A DNA stretch of 64,000 nucleotides from Flavobacterium urocaniciphilum (GCF_900110615.1 NZ_FOEI01000007.1:62001-126000); one strand, 5' to 3'; counted from the stretch's first letter, positions 55,254-63,585 are shown. Numbers and translations: made by a program. The notes: generated by a model from the sequence alone, not told the origin.

Positions 55254-55793
55254 TTATATTTTTAGAAGATGTGACAAAATAAAATCAATAGCCGCATTAA
55301 GTAAGGCTGTTCCGGCTTCAGGTCCAAAAATTTGTTGTAAATGACAATTTAATTGCCACCATCTGCAAGGATAAGCTTCTCTACCAACTGGGTTGTAATT
55401 TCCTGTAGTTGCATCACCAGGACCTCCAAATAATTCTGAACCTGTAGATTTTGGATTTTTTGTTAACGCATCTTGTTGAAATTTTAGAGCTTTAGCAAAT
55501 GATATTCCGTCATAGGTTTCTATGATTTTGTTGTCTGTTGATTTGTTTTTTAAATGATTATAAGCATCATTTAATAAATTTCTTCCTTCAGTTGTATTTT
55601 GCCACTTACCGCATAGGGTTTTTTCAAAAGCAGCAAAATCTGTGGTGTTATTAAATGCTTGTGATAATTGATTTTTAAATGAAATAAAAGCTTTGGCAGC
55701 TGTAATTCTAGCATCCTCTTTTGTTTCAATTTGGGCATTAACATTCACACTTAACAACACTGTGGCAATAAAGCCAAATAACATTTTTTTCAT
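55254..55793 (-). CDS. Secreted protein of unknown function
   Basis: I start at the ATG at 55793, where the product opens with a normal signal peptide (KKMLFGFIATVLLSVNVNAQ); an in-frame ATG 33 bases earlier only adds a polar leader. The mature protein of about 160 residues is helical, with a Gly-rich middle (GSELFGGPGDATTGN) and an unusual Cys and Trp-rich segment (YPCRWWQLNCHLQQIFG) before a hydrophobic C-terminal helix. I recognise no family. It is divergent from the regulator of the lanthipeptide locus and shares its 396-base upstream region, so it may be co-regulated. Confidence 0.6.
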   Translation of the reverse strand: MKKMLFGFIATVLLSVNVNAQIETKEDARITAAKAFISFKNQLSQAFNNTTDFAAFEKTLCGKWQNTTEGRNLLNDAYNHLKNKSTDNKIIETYDGISFAKALKFQQDALTKNPKSTGSELFGGPGDATTGNYNPVGREAYPCRWWQLNCHLQQIFGPEAGTALLNAAIDFILSHLLKI

Positions 55794-55818
55794 ATATTTG
55801 TTTTTTTTAAAATTAATT

Positions 55819-55866
55819 GCAGTCAACTTAGTACGCCAATACTAATTTAAGTTTGACTGCTTTTTT
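55819..55866. promoter_or_regulatory. Imperfect hairpin with T tract upstream of the secreted protein gene
   Basis: GCAGTCAACTTA pairs with TAAGTTTGACTGC (one bulged base), followed on the plus strand by TTTTTT. On the plus strand it looks like a terminator although no gene precedes it. On the minus strand it lies in the leader or promoter of the 55254-55793 gene. Confidence 0.45.
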
Positions 55867-56037
55867 ATAGTTGGAATTTTCAATATTAAAAGCAAAGCCA
55901 ACTTTTCTTCACTTTAAACAAACAGTTTTAAAGAAATCTGATAATTCTAATTAGTTCCTCTTTTTTACTTGCAAGTTTTGTTTTCAGAACACTGCAAAGA
56001 AATGGGAATAGATAAGAATATTGCAAATGGATTTACT

Positions 56038-56072
56038 CGAAATTCATGAATTTCGTTGCTGATTTCATGAAT
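56038..56072 (+). promoter_or_regulatory. Tandem TTCATGAA operator upstream of the TPR-AraC regulator
   Basis: The first copy is a perfect 18-bp palindrome (CGAAATTCA-TGAATTTCG, 56038-56055). The second is CTGATTTCATGAAT at 56059-56072. Their centres are 21 bp apart, two helical turns. They lie about 90 and 70 bases before the start implied by the -7 box at 56125. Confidence 0.6.
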
Positions 56073-56124
56073 GTTAAATAATTTTTTAATTAAATATCTG
56101 ATTTTCAGCATTAGGTAAATTTTA

Positions 56125-56132
56125 TAATTTTG
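56125..56132 (+). promoter_or_regulatory. -7 element (TAATTTTG) for the TPR-AraC regulator
   Basis: Fits TAnnTTTG, 57 bases before the ATG at 56190 and downstream of the tandem TTCATGAA sites. The rest of the 396-base gap shows no gene. Confidence 0.45.
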
Positions 56133-56189
56133 TAAGTATTTTAATATTAATTTATATTTTTACACTTTATTAATTAATTAACATCTAAA

Positions 56190-57881
56190 ATGATTTTTAA
56201 AAAAATTTATTTTATTTTTTTAGTTTTCCTATCTGTAAATTTTATGTTTGCTTATTCCCAAAACGAAATTAACAAAATGAGCTTTCTTGATATTTCAAAA
56301 AGGTTCTTTGAAAGTCAAGATAATTTAAAAGGTCAACTATATTATGCAGGATTATATTTAAAAAAGGCAAAAAAAGAAAATAAAAATATAGAGAAAGCAG
56401 TAGCTTATGATTTTTTTTCTATGGCATTTTTAGAATATGATTTAGAAAAAGCAAATTATTATTCTGATTTAGCAATTTCTAATTCACTAAAAAATCCAGA
56501 TGCTTTTTACCCAATGAATGCATATTGGAATAAAGCAGTTATTTTGAGTAAACAAAAAAAATTCAATGAAGCAATAATTTATTATTCAAAAGCAGAAAAT
56601 CTTGCAAAAAAATATAATTCTGATTTTTATTTTGCTATTAAATTAAATATTGGAATAATAAAATCTGAAAATTTAGGCGAGGTTAATGAAGCAATTAATA
56701 TTTATAAGCAATGTTATAATTTTTATAATAAAAAAGAAAATGTTGATTACTATAATGATTTTAGAAGACGAACTATGTTTTCATTGGCAGATGCTTATAA
56801 AAGTCTAAAGCAAAATGATTCTGCTTCTTATTACAACAAAATGGGTTATGTTAATTCCAAAAAGTACAAAGATGATTTTCACTTATCGCTTTTTGTTCTT
56901 AATGAAGGTGCAAATTTAATAAATAAAGGAAACTATAAATCAGCTTTAGATAGTTTAAATAAAGTGTATTTTAAAATTATTAATAATAAGAAATTTAAAA
57001 ATAATATAATTCCAATATATTTTTATTTTGGTAAAGCTTACGAGGGTTTAAATAACTATAATAAAGCATTAGAAAATTTTATTAAAGTTGATTCAATCTT
57101 TAATTTGACTAAAGAAATAACACCAGAATTTGTTGATGGATATCATTTTATTATTAACTATTATAAGAAAACTAAAAATACTGATAAACAGTTGTATTAT
57201 ATAAATAAGTTGATGGAGATAAATAATAGTTTTCAAAAAAATTATAAAGAATTAATGAAAAAACTTCATAATGATTATGATATTCCAGGTGTTGTAATGG
57301 AGAAAGAAAGCATTATTAATTCGTTAAATAAAGATAGATATTTCAATTATTATTTAATTGCAATTTTGTTTGCTTTATTTTTTTTGAGTTTATATTTTAT
57401 TTATAAGCAAAAGAAAATTCATGAAATCCGTTTTAATAAAGTAATTGTTGAGACTCAAAAAAATAAAAATGAATCTTTAAAATCTAAAGTTGTTTTAAGA
57501 AATAAAACAAATGGTTATGAGATATCTCCAGAAATTGTTTCTGAAATTTTACAAAAATTAAACAATTTTGAAAAAGAAAAAAAATATATTAATTCTATTA
57601 TTTCAATACATACTTTAGCTCAAGATTTAAATACTAATTCTAAATATTTATCAAGTATTATTAATAATAATTTGAATAAATCATTTACTAATTACATTAA
57701 TGATTTAAGAATTGATAATATTATTAACGAACTTAAGGTAAATAAAAAGCTAAGGAAATATAATGTTAAAAGTATAGCTGAAGAAGCTGGTTTTAATACT
57801 GCAGAATCTTTTTCAAAAGCATTTTTTAAAAGAACAGGTATTAAACCAGCATATTTTGTTAAAAAATTAAGTGAATTTTAG
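56190..57881 (+). CDS. Membrane-spanning TPR sensor with AraC-type DNA-binding domain
   Basis: This 563-residue protein has an N-terminal signal or membrane segment (IYFIFLVFLSVNFMFAYSQ), about 300 residues of tetratricopeptide-like helical repeats (AYWNKAVILSKQKKFNEAI, KALENFIKVDSI), one membrane helix near residues 385-405 (YLIAILFALFFLSLYFIY) and a C-terminal AraC HTH domain from about residue 465 (IISIHTLAQDLNTNSKYLSSII, VKSIAEEAGFNTAESFSKAFFKR in parts). The TPR part should face the periplasm and the HTH the cytoplasm, making a one-component membrane regulator. It lies directly upstream of the lanthipeptide genes and is flanked by shared TTCATGAA sites, so it probably controls them. The gene is extremely AT-rich. 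Confidence 0.82.
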   Translation: MIFKKIYFIFLVFLSVNFMFAYSQNEINKMSFLDISKRFFESQDNLKGQLYYAGLYLKKAKKENKNIEKAVAYDFFSMAFLEYDLEKANYYSDLAISNSLKNPDAFYPMNAYWNKAVILSKQKKFNEAIIYYSKAENLAKKYNSDFYFAIKLNIGIIKSENLGEVNEAINIYKQCYNFYNKKENVDYYNDFRRRTMFSLADAYKSLKQNDSASYYNKMGYVNSKKYKDDFHLSLFVLNEGANLINKGNYKSALDSLNKVYFKIINNKKFKNNIIPIYFYFGKAYEGLNNYNKALENFIKVDSIFNLTKEITPEFVDGYHFIINYYKKTKNTDKQLYYINKLMEINNSFQKNYKELMKKLHNDYDIPGVVMEKESIINSLNKDRYFNYYLIAILFALFFLSLYFIYKQKKIHEIRFNKVIVETQKNKNESLKSKVVLRNKTNGYEISPEIVSEILQKLNNFEKEKKYINSIISIHTLAQDLNTNSKYLSSIINNNLNKSFTNYINDLRIDNIINELKVNKKLRKYNVKSIAEEAGFNTAESFSKAFFKRTGIKPAYFVKKLSEF

Positions 57882-57914
57882 ATTGTTGTCATTTAACGCT
57901 TTATATTTTTTAAA

Positions 57915-57935
57915 ACTCGAAATTCATGAAATCAG
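57915..57935 (+). promoter_or_regulatory. TTCATGAA operator upstream of the lanthipeptide precursor
   Basis: ACTCGAAATTCATGAA here is identical over 16 bases to 56035-56050, and the right half in reverse complement (CTGATTTCATGAAT) equals the second site at 56059-56072. Its centre is about 65 bases before the start implied by the -7 box at 57980. Confidence 0.6.
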
Positions 57936-57979
57936 TGTAATCTAAACCCAAATAAATTTCTTTTAAAATATAGACTTTA

Positions 57980-57987
57980 TAGATTTG
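57980..57987 (+). promoter_or_regulatory. -7 element (TAGATTTG) of the lanthipeptide operon
   Basis: Fits TAnnTTTG, 22 bases before the precursor ATG, with no good -33 box, which fits activation from the upstream TTCATGAA site. Confidence 0.5.
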
Positions 57988-58009
57988 AACCTTAAATTTA
58001 ATAACAATT

Positions 58010-58219
58010 ATGATGAAATCAAAAAAACAAATCAGAAAATTTAACTTTGAAAAATTTGAAGTTGCTAAGTTAGAAATTTTAAAAACTATTTATGGAGGAA
58101 CTGGTGTTAATGGTGATACTGCAACGAATGATAGGCCTGGAAACTCTTCACAGCCTTGTGTGATTAGTAGAAATTCTAATCCTCCTTGTAAACCAATTGA
58201 TACATCAATTAGTGGGTAA
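58010..58219 (+). CDS. Class I lanthipeptide-type precursor peptide
   Basis: This 69-residue peptide has a charged leader (KKQIRKFNFEKFEVAKLEIL, residues 5-24) ending in Y28-G29-G30, in the style of Bacteroidota class I lanthipeptide leaders. The 39-residue remainder has ten Ser or Thr and only two Cys, C50 and C60. Each Cys follows a Ser four positions earlier (S46 to C50 and S56 to C60), with prolines just before the Cys (QPC, PPC). Dehydration by the LanB pair encoded downstream and thioether closure would give two small rings. The second Met (58013) is an alternative start. Gene order supports the call; the modifications are predicted only. Confidence 0.8.
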   Translation: MMKSKKQIRKFNFEKFEVAKLEILKTIYGGTGVNGDTATNDRPGNSSQPCVISRNSNPPCKPIDTSISG

Positions 58220-58284
58220 TAAATAATTTTAATTGTTAAAAAAGGAATCTTTATGTGTATATACATAAAAATAAAAAATATATT

Positions 58285-60420
58285 ATGAAAAAAACACTGT
58301 TTGGTTTATTACTTTATAGTTCACTTGCTTTTGCTCAAAAAACAACAAAAGCACCATCGCAAAAAGTTATAGATAATTATCATGGAATTGAAGTTGTCGA
58401 TGAATATCGAAATTTTGAAAATTTAAATGATACTGCAGTTTTAAATTGGATAAAAACACAATCTACATTTTCTAAAAAAGTACTAAATGAAATTAAAAAT
58501 AAAAATAGCTATTTAAATTTAGTTGATAAAATCGTGGACAGTAGGTACAATGAAATTAGAAAGAAGCCAGTCAATGTTTCTAAACAACAAAATTTAATTT
58601 TTAAATTTGATACAAAGGATTCCATCTACAAAATTTATTATAGAAAAAACGATAAGGAAGATTTTAAAATGATCTTTTCTCCGAAAGATTATAAACCAGA
58701 GACAAAGATTAATTATTATGTAAATTATCATAAATTAAGTCCAAATAAAACATATGTAGCAATTTCTTTAACACAAAATGGTCAAGAAATTTCGGATGTT
58801 ATTATTTATGATTTGAAAAAAGGAAAATTATTGAAAGATATCATTCGAAATACTTGGGTTAGTGATATTGGAGGCATAAATTGGTTGAAAAATGAAAGTG
58901 GTTTTATCTATACTTATTTACCTGATACAGATAAGAATTCTGTTGGATTTATAAAAAATTCTGAAGCTGTTTTTTATAAACTAGGTTCAAAAGAAGGTGA
59001 ACATAAAGTTTTGTTTTCTAAAAAAAATAATCCAAATATTAATATTAACTCAAATGATTTTTGTGTTGCATTTCAAAGTGGAGAATATTTTTATGCAAAA
59101 TTATCCGGTGTTGAATCATTGAATGATTATTATTATGCGATAAAAGATGAAAATTTAAATTTTAATTGGATCCCTTTTTTTGAAAAAAAGGATAAGGTAT
59201 TTGATTTTAAAAATAAAAATAATTCTTATATTTTTTATAAGGATTTAAATGGTTATTCTTGTCTATTTGAAACGGAAATTAAAAATCCAAATTTTAAAAA
59301 AACCAATCCTATTGTTCAGTTTCCTAAAAATGAAATAATTAACAATTTTATAATATCAAAAAATGATATTTATATTTCTACAATTACAAATGGTATTGTA
59401 GCAAAACTTTATGTTTATAAAAAAGCTTTAAAAGAAATCAAATTACCCATACCATCAGGATCTGTAAGTATATATCCCATAGAAGGAAATAAAACTGAAT
59501 TTTGGGTAAGTTGTGGAAGTTGGAATAAACCTTCGATTAGATATAAATACAATTTTAAAAAGAGAATATTTATTGAGGATAATTATAAAGAGCCTGTAAA
59601 GATTTCAGAGTTTGATGATATAGTATTTGAAGAATTAACTATAAAAACTCACGATGGTTTAGATTTACCTTTGACTTTAATTTATAAAAAAGGAATGGTT
59701 AAAGATGGAAATAATAGAGTAATAATGGATGGATATGGAGCTTATGGTTATAACTATTCTCCATATTTTAGTCCTTATAGTTTATTATGGGTATATCAAG
59801 GTGGAATTTTAGTTAATACACATGTTCGTGGAGGCGGTGAAAAAGGAGAGGAATGGCGTTTAGGTGGGAGTAAAGCTACAAAGTCTAACTCTTGGAAAGA
59901 TTTTATTTCTAGTGCAGAATTTTTAATTGCAAATGGATATACAAATCCTGAAAAATTAGGGGTTAAAGGCGGAAGTGCAGGAGGTATTCTAATTGGAAGA
60001 GCAATTACTGAAAGGCCAGATTTATTTAAAGCTGCGATAATTGATGTTGGGATTTTAAATGTTTTACGTTTTGAATTATCTCCTAATGGTGAAAATAATT
60101 TAAAAGAATTTGGAAGTTTTAAAATTAAGGAAGAATTTGAATCTTTATATAAAATGGATCCATTTCATCATATTAAAAGAGGGGTTTCTTATCCAACAAC
60201 TTTAATCACATCGGGGATGAATGATAATAGAGTAATTTATTGGCAACCTGCAAAATTTGCTGCCAAATTAATGGAGTTTAATTCTGGTGAAAATCCTATT
60301 TTTTATTTTAATGATAATGAAAGTGGGCATGGAGAAAATTCATTGAAAAAAGATTATGAAAAATTAGAAATGACTTATAATTTTTTTAATTGGCAATTAG
60401 GTAATCCTGAATATAATTAA
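58285..60420 (+). CDS. Exported prolyl oligopeptidase (S9A family), candidate leader peptidase
   Basis: I start at the ATG at 58285 because it opens with a signal peptide (KKTLFGLLLYSSLAFAQ); the earlier GTG at 58255 adds only a polar leader. The 711-residue protein has an N-terminal propeller and a C-terminal hydrolase. The catalytic Ser is S564 in GVKGGSAGGILIGRA, the Asp D647 in SGMNDNRVIYW and the His H682 in NESGHGENS. HVRGGGEKGEEWRLGG is the usual block before the active Ser. S9 enzymes cleave after proline in short peptides. Located between the precursor and dehydratase genes and exported, it could remove the leader or trim the Pro-rich core outside the cytoplasm. Confidence 0.88.
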   Translation: MKKTLFGLLLYSSLAFAQKTTKAPSQKVIDNYHGIEVVDEYRNFENLNDTAVLNWIKTQSTFSKKVLNEIKNKNSYLNLVDKIVDSRYNEIRKKPVNVSKQQNLIFKFDTKDSIYKIYYRKNDKEDFKMIFSPKDYKPETKINYYVNYHKLSPNKTYVAISLTQNGQEISDVIIYDLKKGKLLKDIIRNTWVSDIGGINWLKNESGFIYTYLPDTDKNSVGFIKNSEAVFYKLGSKEGEHKVLFSKKNNPNININSNDFCVAFQSGEYFYAKLSGVESLNDYYYAIKDENLNFNWIPFFEKKDKVFDFKNKNNSYIFYKDLNGYSCLFETEIKNPNFKKTNPIVQFPKNEIINNFIISKNDIYISTITNGIVAKLYVYKKALKEIKLPIPSGSVSIYPIEGNKTEFWVSCGSWNKPSIRYKYNFKKRIFIEDNYKEPVKISEFDDIVFEELTIKTHDGLDLPLTLIYKKGMVKDGNNRVIMDGYGAYGYNYSPYFSPYSLLWVYQGGILVNTHVRGGGEKGEEWRLGGSKATKSNSWKDFISSAEFLIANGYTNPEKLGVKGGSAGGILIGRAITERPDLFKAAIIDVGILNVLRFELSPNGENNLKEFGSFKIKEEFESLYKMDPFHHIKRGVSYPTTLITSGMNDNRVIYWQPAKFAAKLMEFNSGENPIFYFNDNESGHGENSLKKDYEKLEMTYNFFNWQLGNPEYN

Positions 60421-60445
60421 AATATAAATACTTCATTTTGTTAAA

Positions 60446-62641
60446 ATGCAACCAAACACCATAAGTTGTTTCAATACCTACATATTGAGAACACCTTTAT
60501 TTCCAATAAATTTTTATACGCAGTTACTTACAACTTATTCAAGCGATAGGTTGTTTAAGATTTTGGAAGAAGATGTAATTAAAAATGCAATTGGAATTGC
60601 TTCTCCAGAACTTATTGCCGAATTTGAAAAATTAAAAAGCTATTCAGAAGAAATTAATTCCAATAAAAAAATCAATTTAGAGTTAGCCTTGTTAAAATAT
60701 ATAGCAAGGCTTTCTTCTAGGGCAACACCCTTCGGAACTTTCGCAGGTTGTAGCGCTGGGGTTTTAGCAAATGAAACATCTATTGAAATGGATGCAATGG
60801 ATAAGCATGAAGTGTTTATGCAATTCGACATGCACTATTGGATCAATTTATTAAAAGATATAGCTCAAAATCCAAACGTTCAAAAGGAGCTAATTTACTA
60901 TCCAAACTCTTCATTGTATAAAATAACCGATTTTTATAGATATGTGGAATATCAATATGTGAATAAAAAAAGAGAGCATGTTTTATCTTCTTTTCGATTA
61001 AATCAAGTGATTGATATACTTATTGAAAACGCTAAAAGCGGAATAAAATTTAAGGTTTTAGTTAATTTAATTACTGAAGATGAATCTGAAATGGAAGCAG
61101 CTTCAGAATTTGTTTTAGAATTAATTAATTGCCAAATTTTAATAAGTGAATTAGAGGCAACTATTACGGGTGTTTTTGACATAAAAAGAATCATAAAAAT
61201 TCTAAAGAGTATACCAAGTTTTAAAACCGAATGTAATTTATTAGAAGAAATGGCTTTTCATTTGAATAGTAAAACTCATCTTCAAAATCTAGAAAATCGT
61301 TCAAATACTTTAAATAGTTTAGTCAGTCTTTTTGTTACAGATTTTGAAGAGAAATACCTTTTGCAATACGATTTATTTACAAAAACTAAAAATTCATTGC
61401 TGAATAAAAAAGTGAGTTTAAAGGTTGAAAAAGCACTTCGTTTTTTAAGTAGAATTAAAAGAAATAATGAGAATGTTAATTTATCTAATTTTAAAAAAGC
61501 CTATTTAAAAAGATATGAAACTAGAGAAATGCCACTTTCAGTTGTTTTAGATTCAGAATTAGGAATTGGATATCTTCAACATACAACCATGAATGATACA
61601 CATACTATATTAGATCGTTTTGCGTTCGACAAAAGTAAAAAAGGAACAACTATTACTGAAAATTGGACAAAATTAGATTACATTTTAGAAAAAAAATTAA
61701 AAGAATCGATTTTAAATTCTCAAAGTATTATTGTTTTAGAAGATAAAGATTTCGAGTTTTTAAATGTTGAAAACAAGAAATATCCCAATACTTTTTCTGT
61801 AATGGTAGAAATATTTAATGAAGAAGATAAGGATGTAATTTCTATTGAGTCAAGTGGTACTATCAGTGCAGCAAAACTCATTGGAAGATTTTGTAACGGT
61901 AACGAAGCTATTCATGATTTAGCAAATGAAATCATTCAAAAAGAAGCAGCATTAAATTCAGATAAAATTTTGGCTGAAATTGTACACATTCCTCAATCAA
62001 GAACGGGAAATGTATTAAAAAGACCTGCTTTAAGAGAATACGAAATTCCGTATTTGTCTAATAGTATATTGCCCAAAGACAATCAAATTGACATAGAAGA
62101 TTTAAGTGTTTCTATTAAAGATAATACGGTTGTGTTGAAGTCGAAAAAGCTAAATAAAGAAATTATTCCATGTTTGTCGAATGCGCATAATTATTCGTAT
62201 AATTCGCTTCCGATTTATCATTTCCTGTGCGATTTACAAGGGCAATCTGTACAATCAATTCCAAATTTCAGTTGGGGATTTCTAGAGAACCATTATGATT
62301 ATTTTCCAAGAGTAGTGTATGCAGAAGTAATTTTATCAAAGGCGAAATGGATTATTGACTTTGATGAACTTAATCTGTTTTTAAAGCTTGATTTTGAAAA
62401 ATTTACTGTTTGGAAAAACCAAAAAAGAATTCCGCAGTTTGTTAATTTAGTCAATGGCGACAATACTTTGTTGTTAGATTTGAATGTAGAAATAGGTTTG
62501 AAATTATTACTTAATTCTATAAAGCCACATTCGAAAATTATCTTAGAAGAATTTTTGTTTAAAGATAATTCGGTAGTTAAAGACGCTCATTCGAATTCAT
62601 TTGCCAATCAATTCATTTTGTCATATTATAATTCAAATTAA
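60446..62641 (+). CDS. Lantibiotic dehydratase LanB, glutamylation domain (split form)
   Basis: This 731-residue protein matches the N-terminal part of class I lantibiotic dehydratases: SCFNTYILRTPLFPINFY, then YIARLSSRATPFGTFAGCSAG (about residues 85-105) with R88 and R92 four apart as in NisB. Later come DRFAFDK, LIGRFCNGN and PQSRTGNVLKRP. In this family the domain transfers glutamate from glutamyl-tRNA to Ser and Thr of the precursor. The elimination domain is missing here and is encoded by the next gene, one base away, so the enzyme is split. The total of the two (about 1029 residues) is close to full-length NisB. Confidence 0.93.
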   Translation: MQPNTISCFNTYILRTPLFPINFYTQLLTTYSSDRLFKILEEDVIKNAIGIASPELIAEFEKLKSYSEEINSNKKINLELALLKYIARLSSRATPFGTFAGCSAGVLANETSIEMDAMDKHEVFMQFDMHYWINLLKDIAQNPNVQKELIYYPNSSLYKITDFYRYVEYQYVNKKREHVLSSFRLNQVIDILIENAKSGIKFKVLVNLITEDESEMEAASEFVLELINCQILISELEATITGVFDIKRIIKILKSIPSFKTECNLLEEMAFHLNSKTHLQNLENRSNTLNSLVSLFVTDFEEKYLLQYDLFTKTKNSLLNKKVSLKVEKALRFLSRIKRNNENVNLSNFKKAYLKRYETREMPLSVVLDSELGIGYLQHTTMNDTHTILDRFAFDKSKKGTTITENWTKLDYILEKKLKESILNSQSIIVLEDKDFEFLNVENKKYPNTFSVMVEIFNEEDKDVISIESSGTISAAKLIGRFCNGNEAIHDLANEIIQKEAALNSDKILAEIVHIPQSRTGNVLKRPALREYEIPYLSNSILPKDNQIDIEDLSVSIKDNTVVLKSKKLNKEIIPCLSNAHNYSYNSLPIYHFLCDLQGQSVQSIPNFSWGFLENHYDYFPRVVYAEVILSKAKWIIDFDELNLFLKLDFEKFTVWKNQKRIPQFVNLVNGDNTLLLDLNVEIGLKLLLNSIKPHSKIILEEFLFKDNSVVKDAHSNSFANQFILSYYNSN

Positions 62642-62642
62642 A

Positions 62643-63539
62643 ATGGAAAGAGTTTTTAGTTTGGGCAGTGAATGGATTTATTTTAAAATTTATACAGGTT
62701 ATAAAACTGCAGATCTAATTCTAATAGAATATTTAAAAGAGAAAATAGATATATTAATTGAAGAAAATCATATCAAAAAGTGGTTTTTTATTCGGTATTT
62801 CGATACAGATAGTCACCTCCGACTTCGATTTCAAGTTCATAATCCGGAATCGGTTTACGTAATTTGTAAAGAACTTAACCCAATTTTTCAAGATGTATTA
62901 AACAAAAATTACTGCTGGAAAATTCAAAACGATACCTATTTAAGAGAAGTAGAACGTTATGGTCTAACAACAATTGAGGATTCTGAAACATTATTTTATT
63001 TTGATAGTAAAATGATGTTGGAGTATTTGAGCTTTAAAAACAGTTTTGAAAATGAAGCAACCCAATTGTTTTTCAGTTTCCTTAGTATTAATAGTTTTCT
63101 AAATGCATTTTCTTTACCTTTTTCAGAGAAGTTAATATTACTAAACGAAATGCAATTGGCATTTAAACAAGAATTCAACGCCACTAAAGTTTTAAAATCG
63201 CAACTCGATAAACATTATAGAGGTTTAGAAAACGATATAGTAAAAGTTCTAAATTATGAAGCTCAAGAAGAGTTTCAATTTCTTTATGCAATAATTGAAG
63301 AAAAATCGGAAAATAGCAAACCTGTTGCTAATGCAATTAAAGAAAAATTAAAAATCAATTTATTTTCCTTTCTCTCGAGTCATATTCATATGATGATTAA
63401 CCGACAATTTACATCTCGTCAACGAGAATATGAAGTATTAATTTACGATCATTTATATAGATACTATAAAATGTGTTTTTATAGAAATGATACATTTAAA
63501 TTAAATAATGTAAAGCCTAATACTGAAACAATAAAATGA
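62643..63539 (+). CDS. Thiopeptide-type dehydratase, LanB elimination domain (SpaB_C)
   Basis: I take the ATG at 62643 (MERVFSLGSEWIYFKIY), one base after the LanB stop. The 298-residue product has the SpaB_C features: an early Trp-Tyr strand, IKKWFFIRYFDTDSHLRLRF, EVERYG and the C-terminal SSHIHMMINRQF with the conserved His. In class I dehydratases this domain removes glutamate from the glutamylated residues to leave dehydroalanine or dehydrobutyrine. With the preceding gene it makes a complete split dehydratase. From memory, the pinensin cluster of Chitinophaga also has a split enzyme. Confidence 0.92.
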   Translation: MERVFSLGSEWIYFKIYTGYKTADLILIEYLKEKIDILIEENHIKKWFFIRYFDTDSHLRLRFQVHNPESVYVICKELNPIFQDVLNKNYCWKIQNDTYLREVERYGLTTIEDSETLFYFDSKMMLEYLSFKNSFENEATQLFFSFLSINSFLNAFSLPFSEKLILLNEMQLAFKQEFNATKVLKSQLDKHYRGLENDIVKVLNYEAQEEFQFLYAIIEEKSENSKPVANAIKEKLKINLFSFLSSHIHMMINRQFTSRQREYEVLIYDHLYRYYKMCFYRNDTFKLNNVKPNTETIK

Positions 63540-63555
63540 ATCTTTATCATTGAAG

Positions 63556-63585
63556 TTGTACTTTAGAGCAACTTTTGTATATTTG
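63556..63585 (+). promoter_or_regulatory. Canonical Bacteroidota promoter of the XRE gene
   Basis: TTG at 63556-63558, 19 bases, then TATATTTG at 63578-63585. It shows that transcription starts near 63590 and so supports the ATG at 63604 as the true start. Confidence 0.7.
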
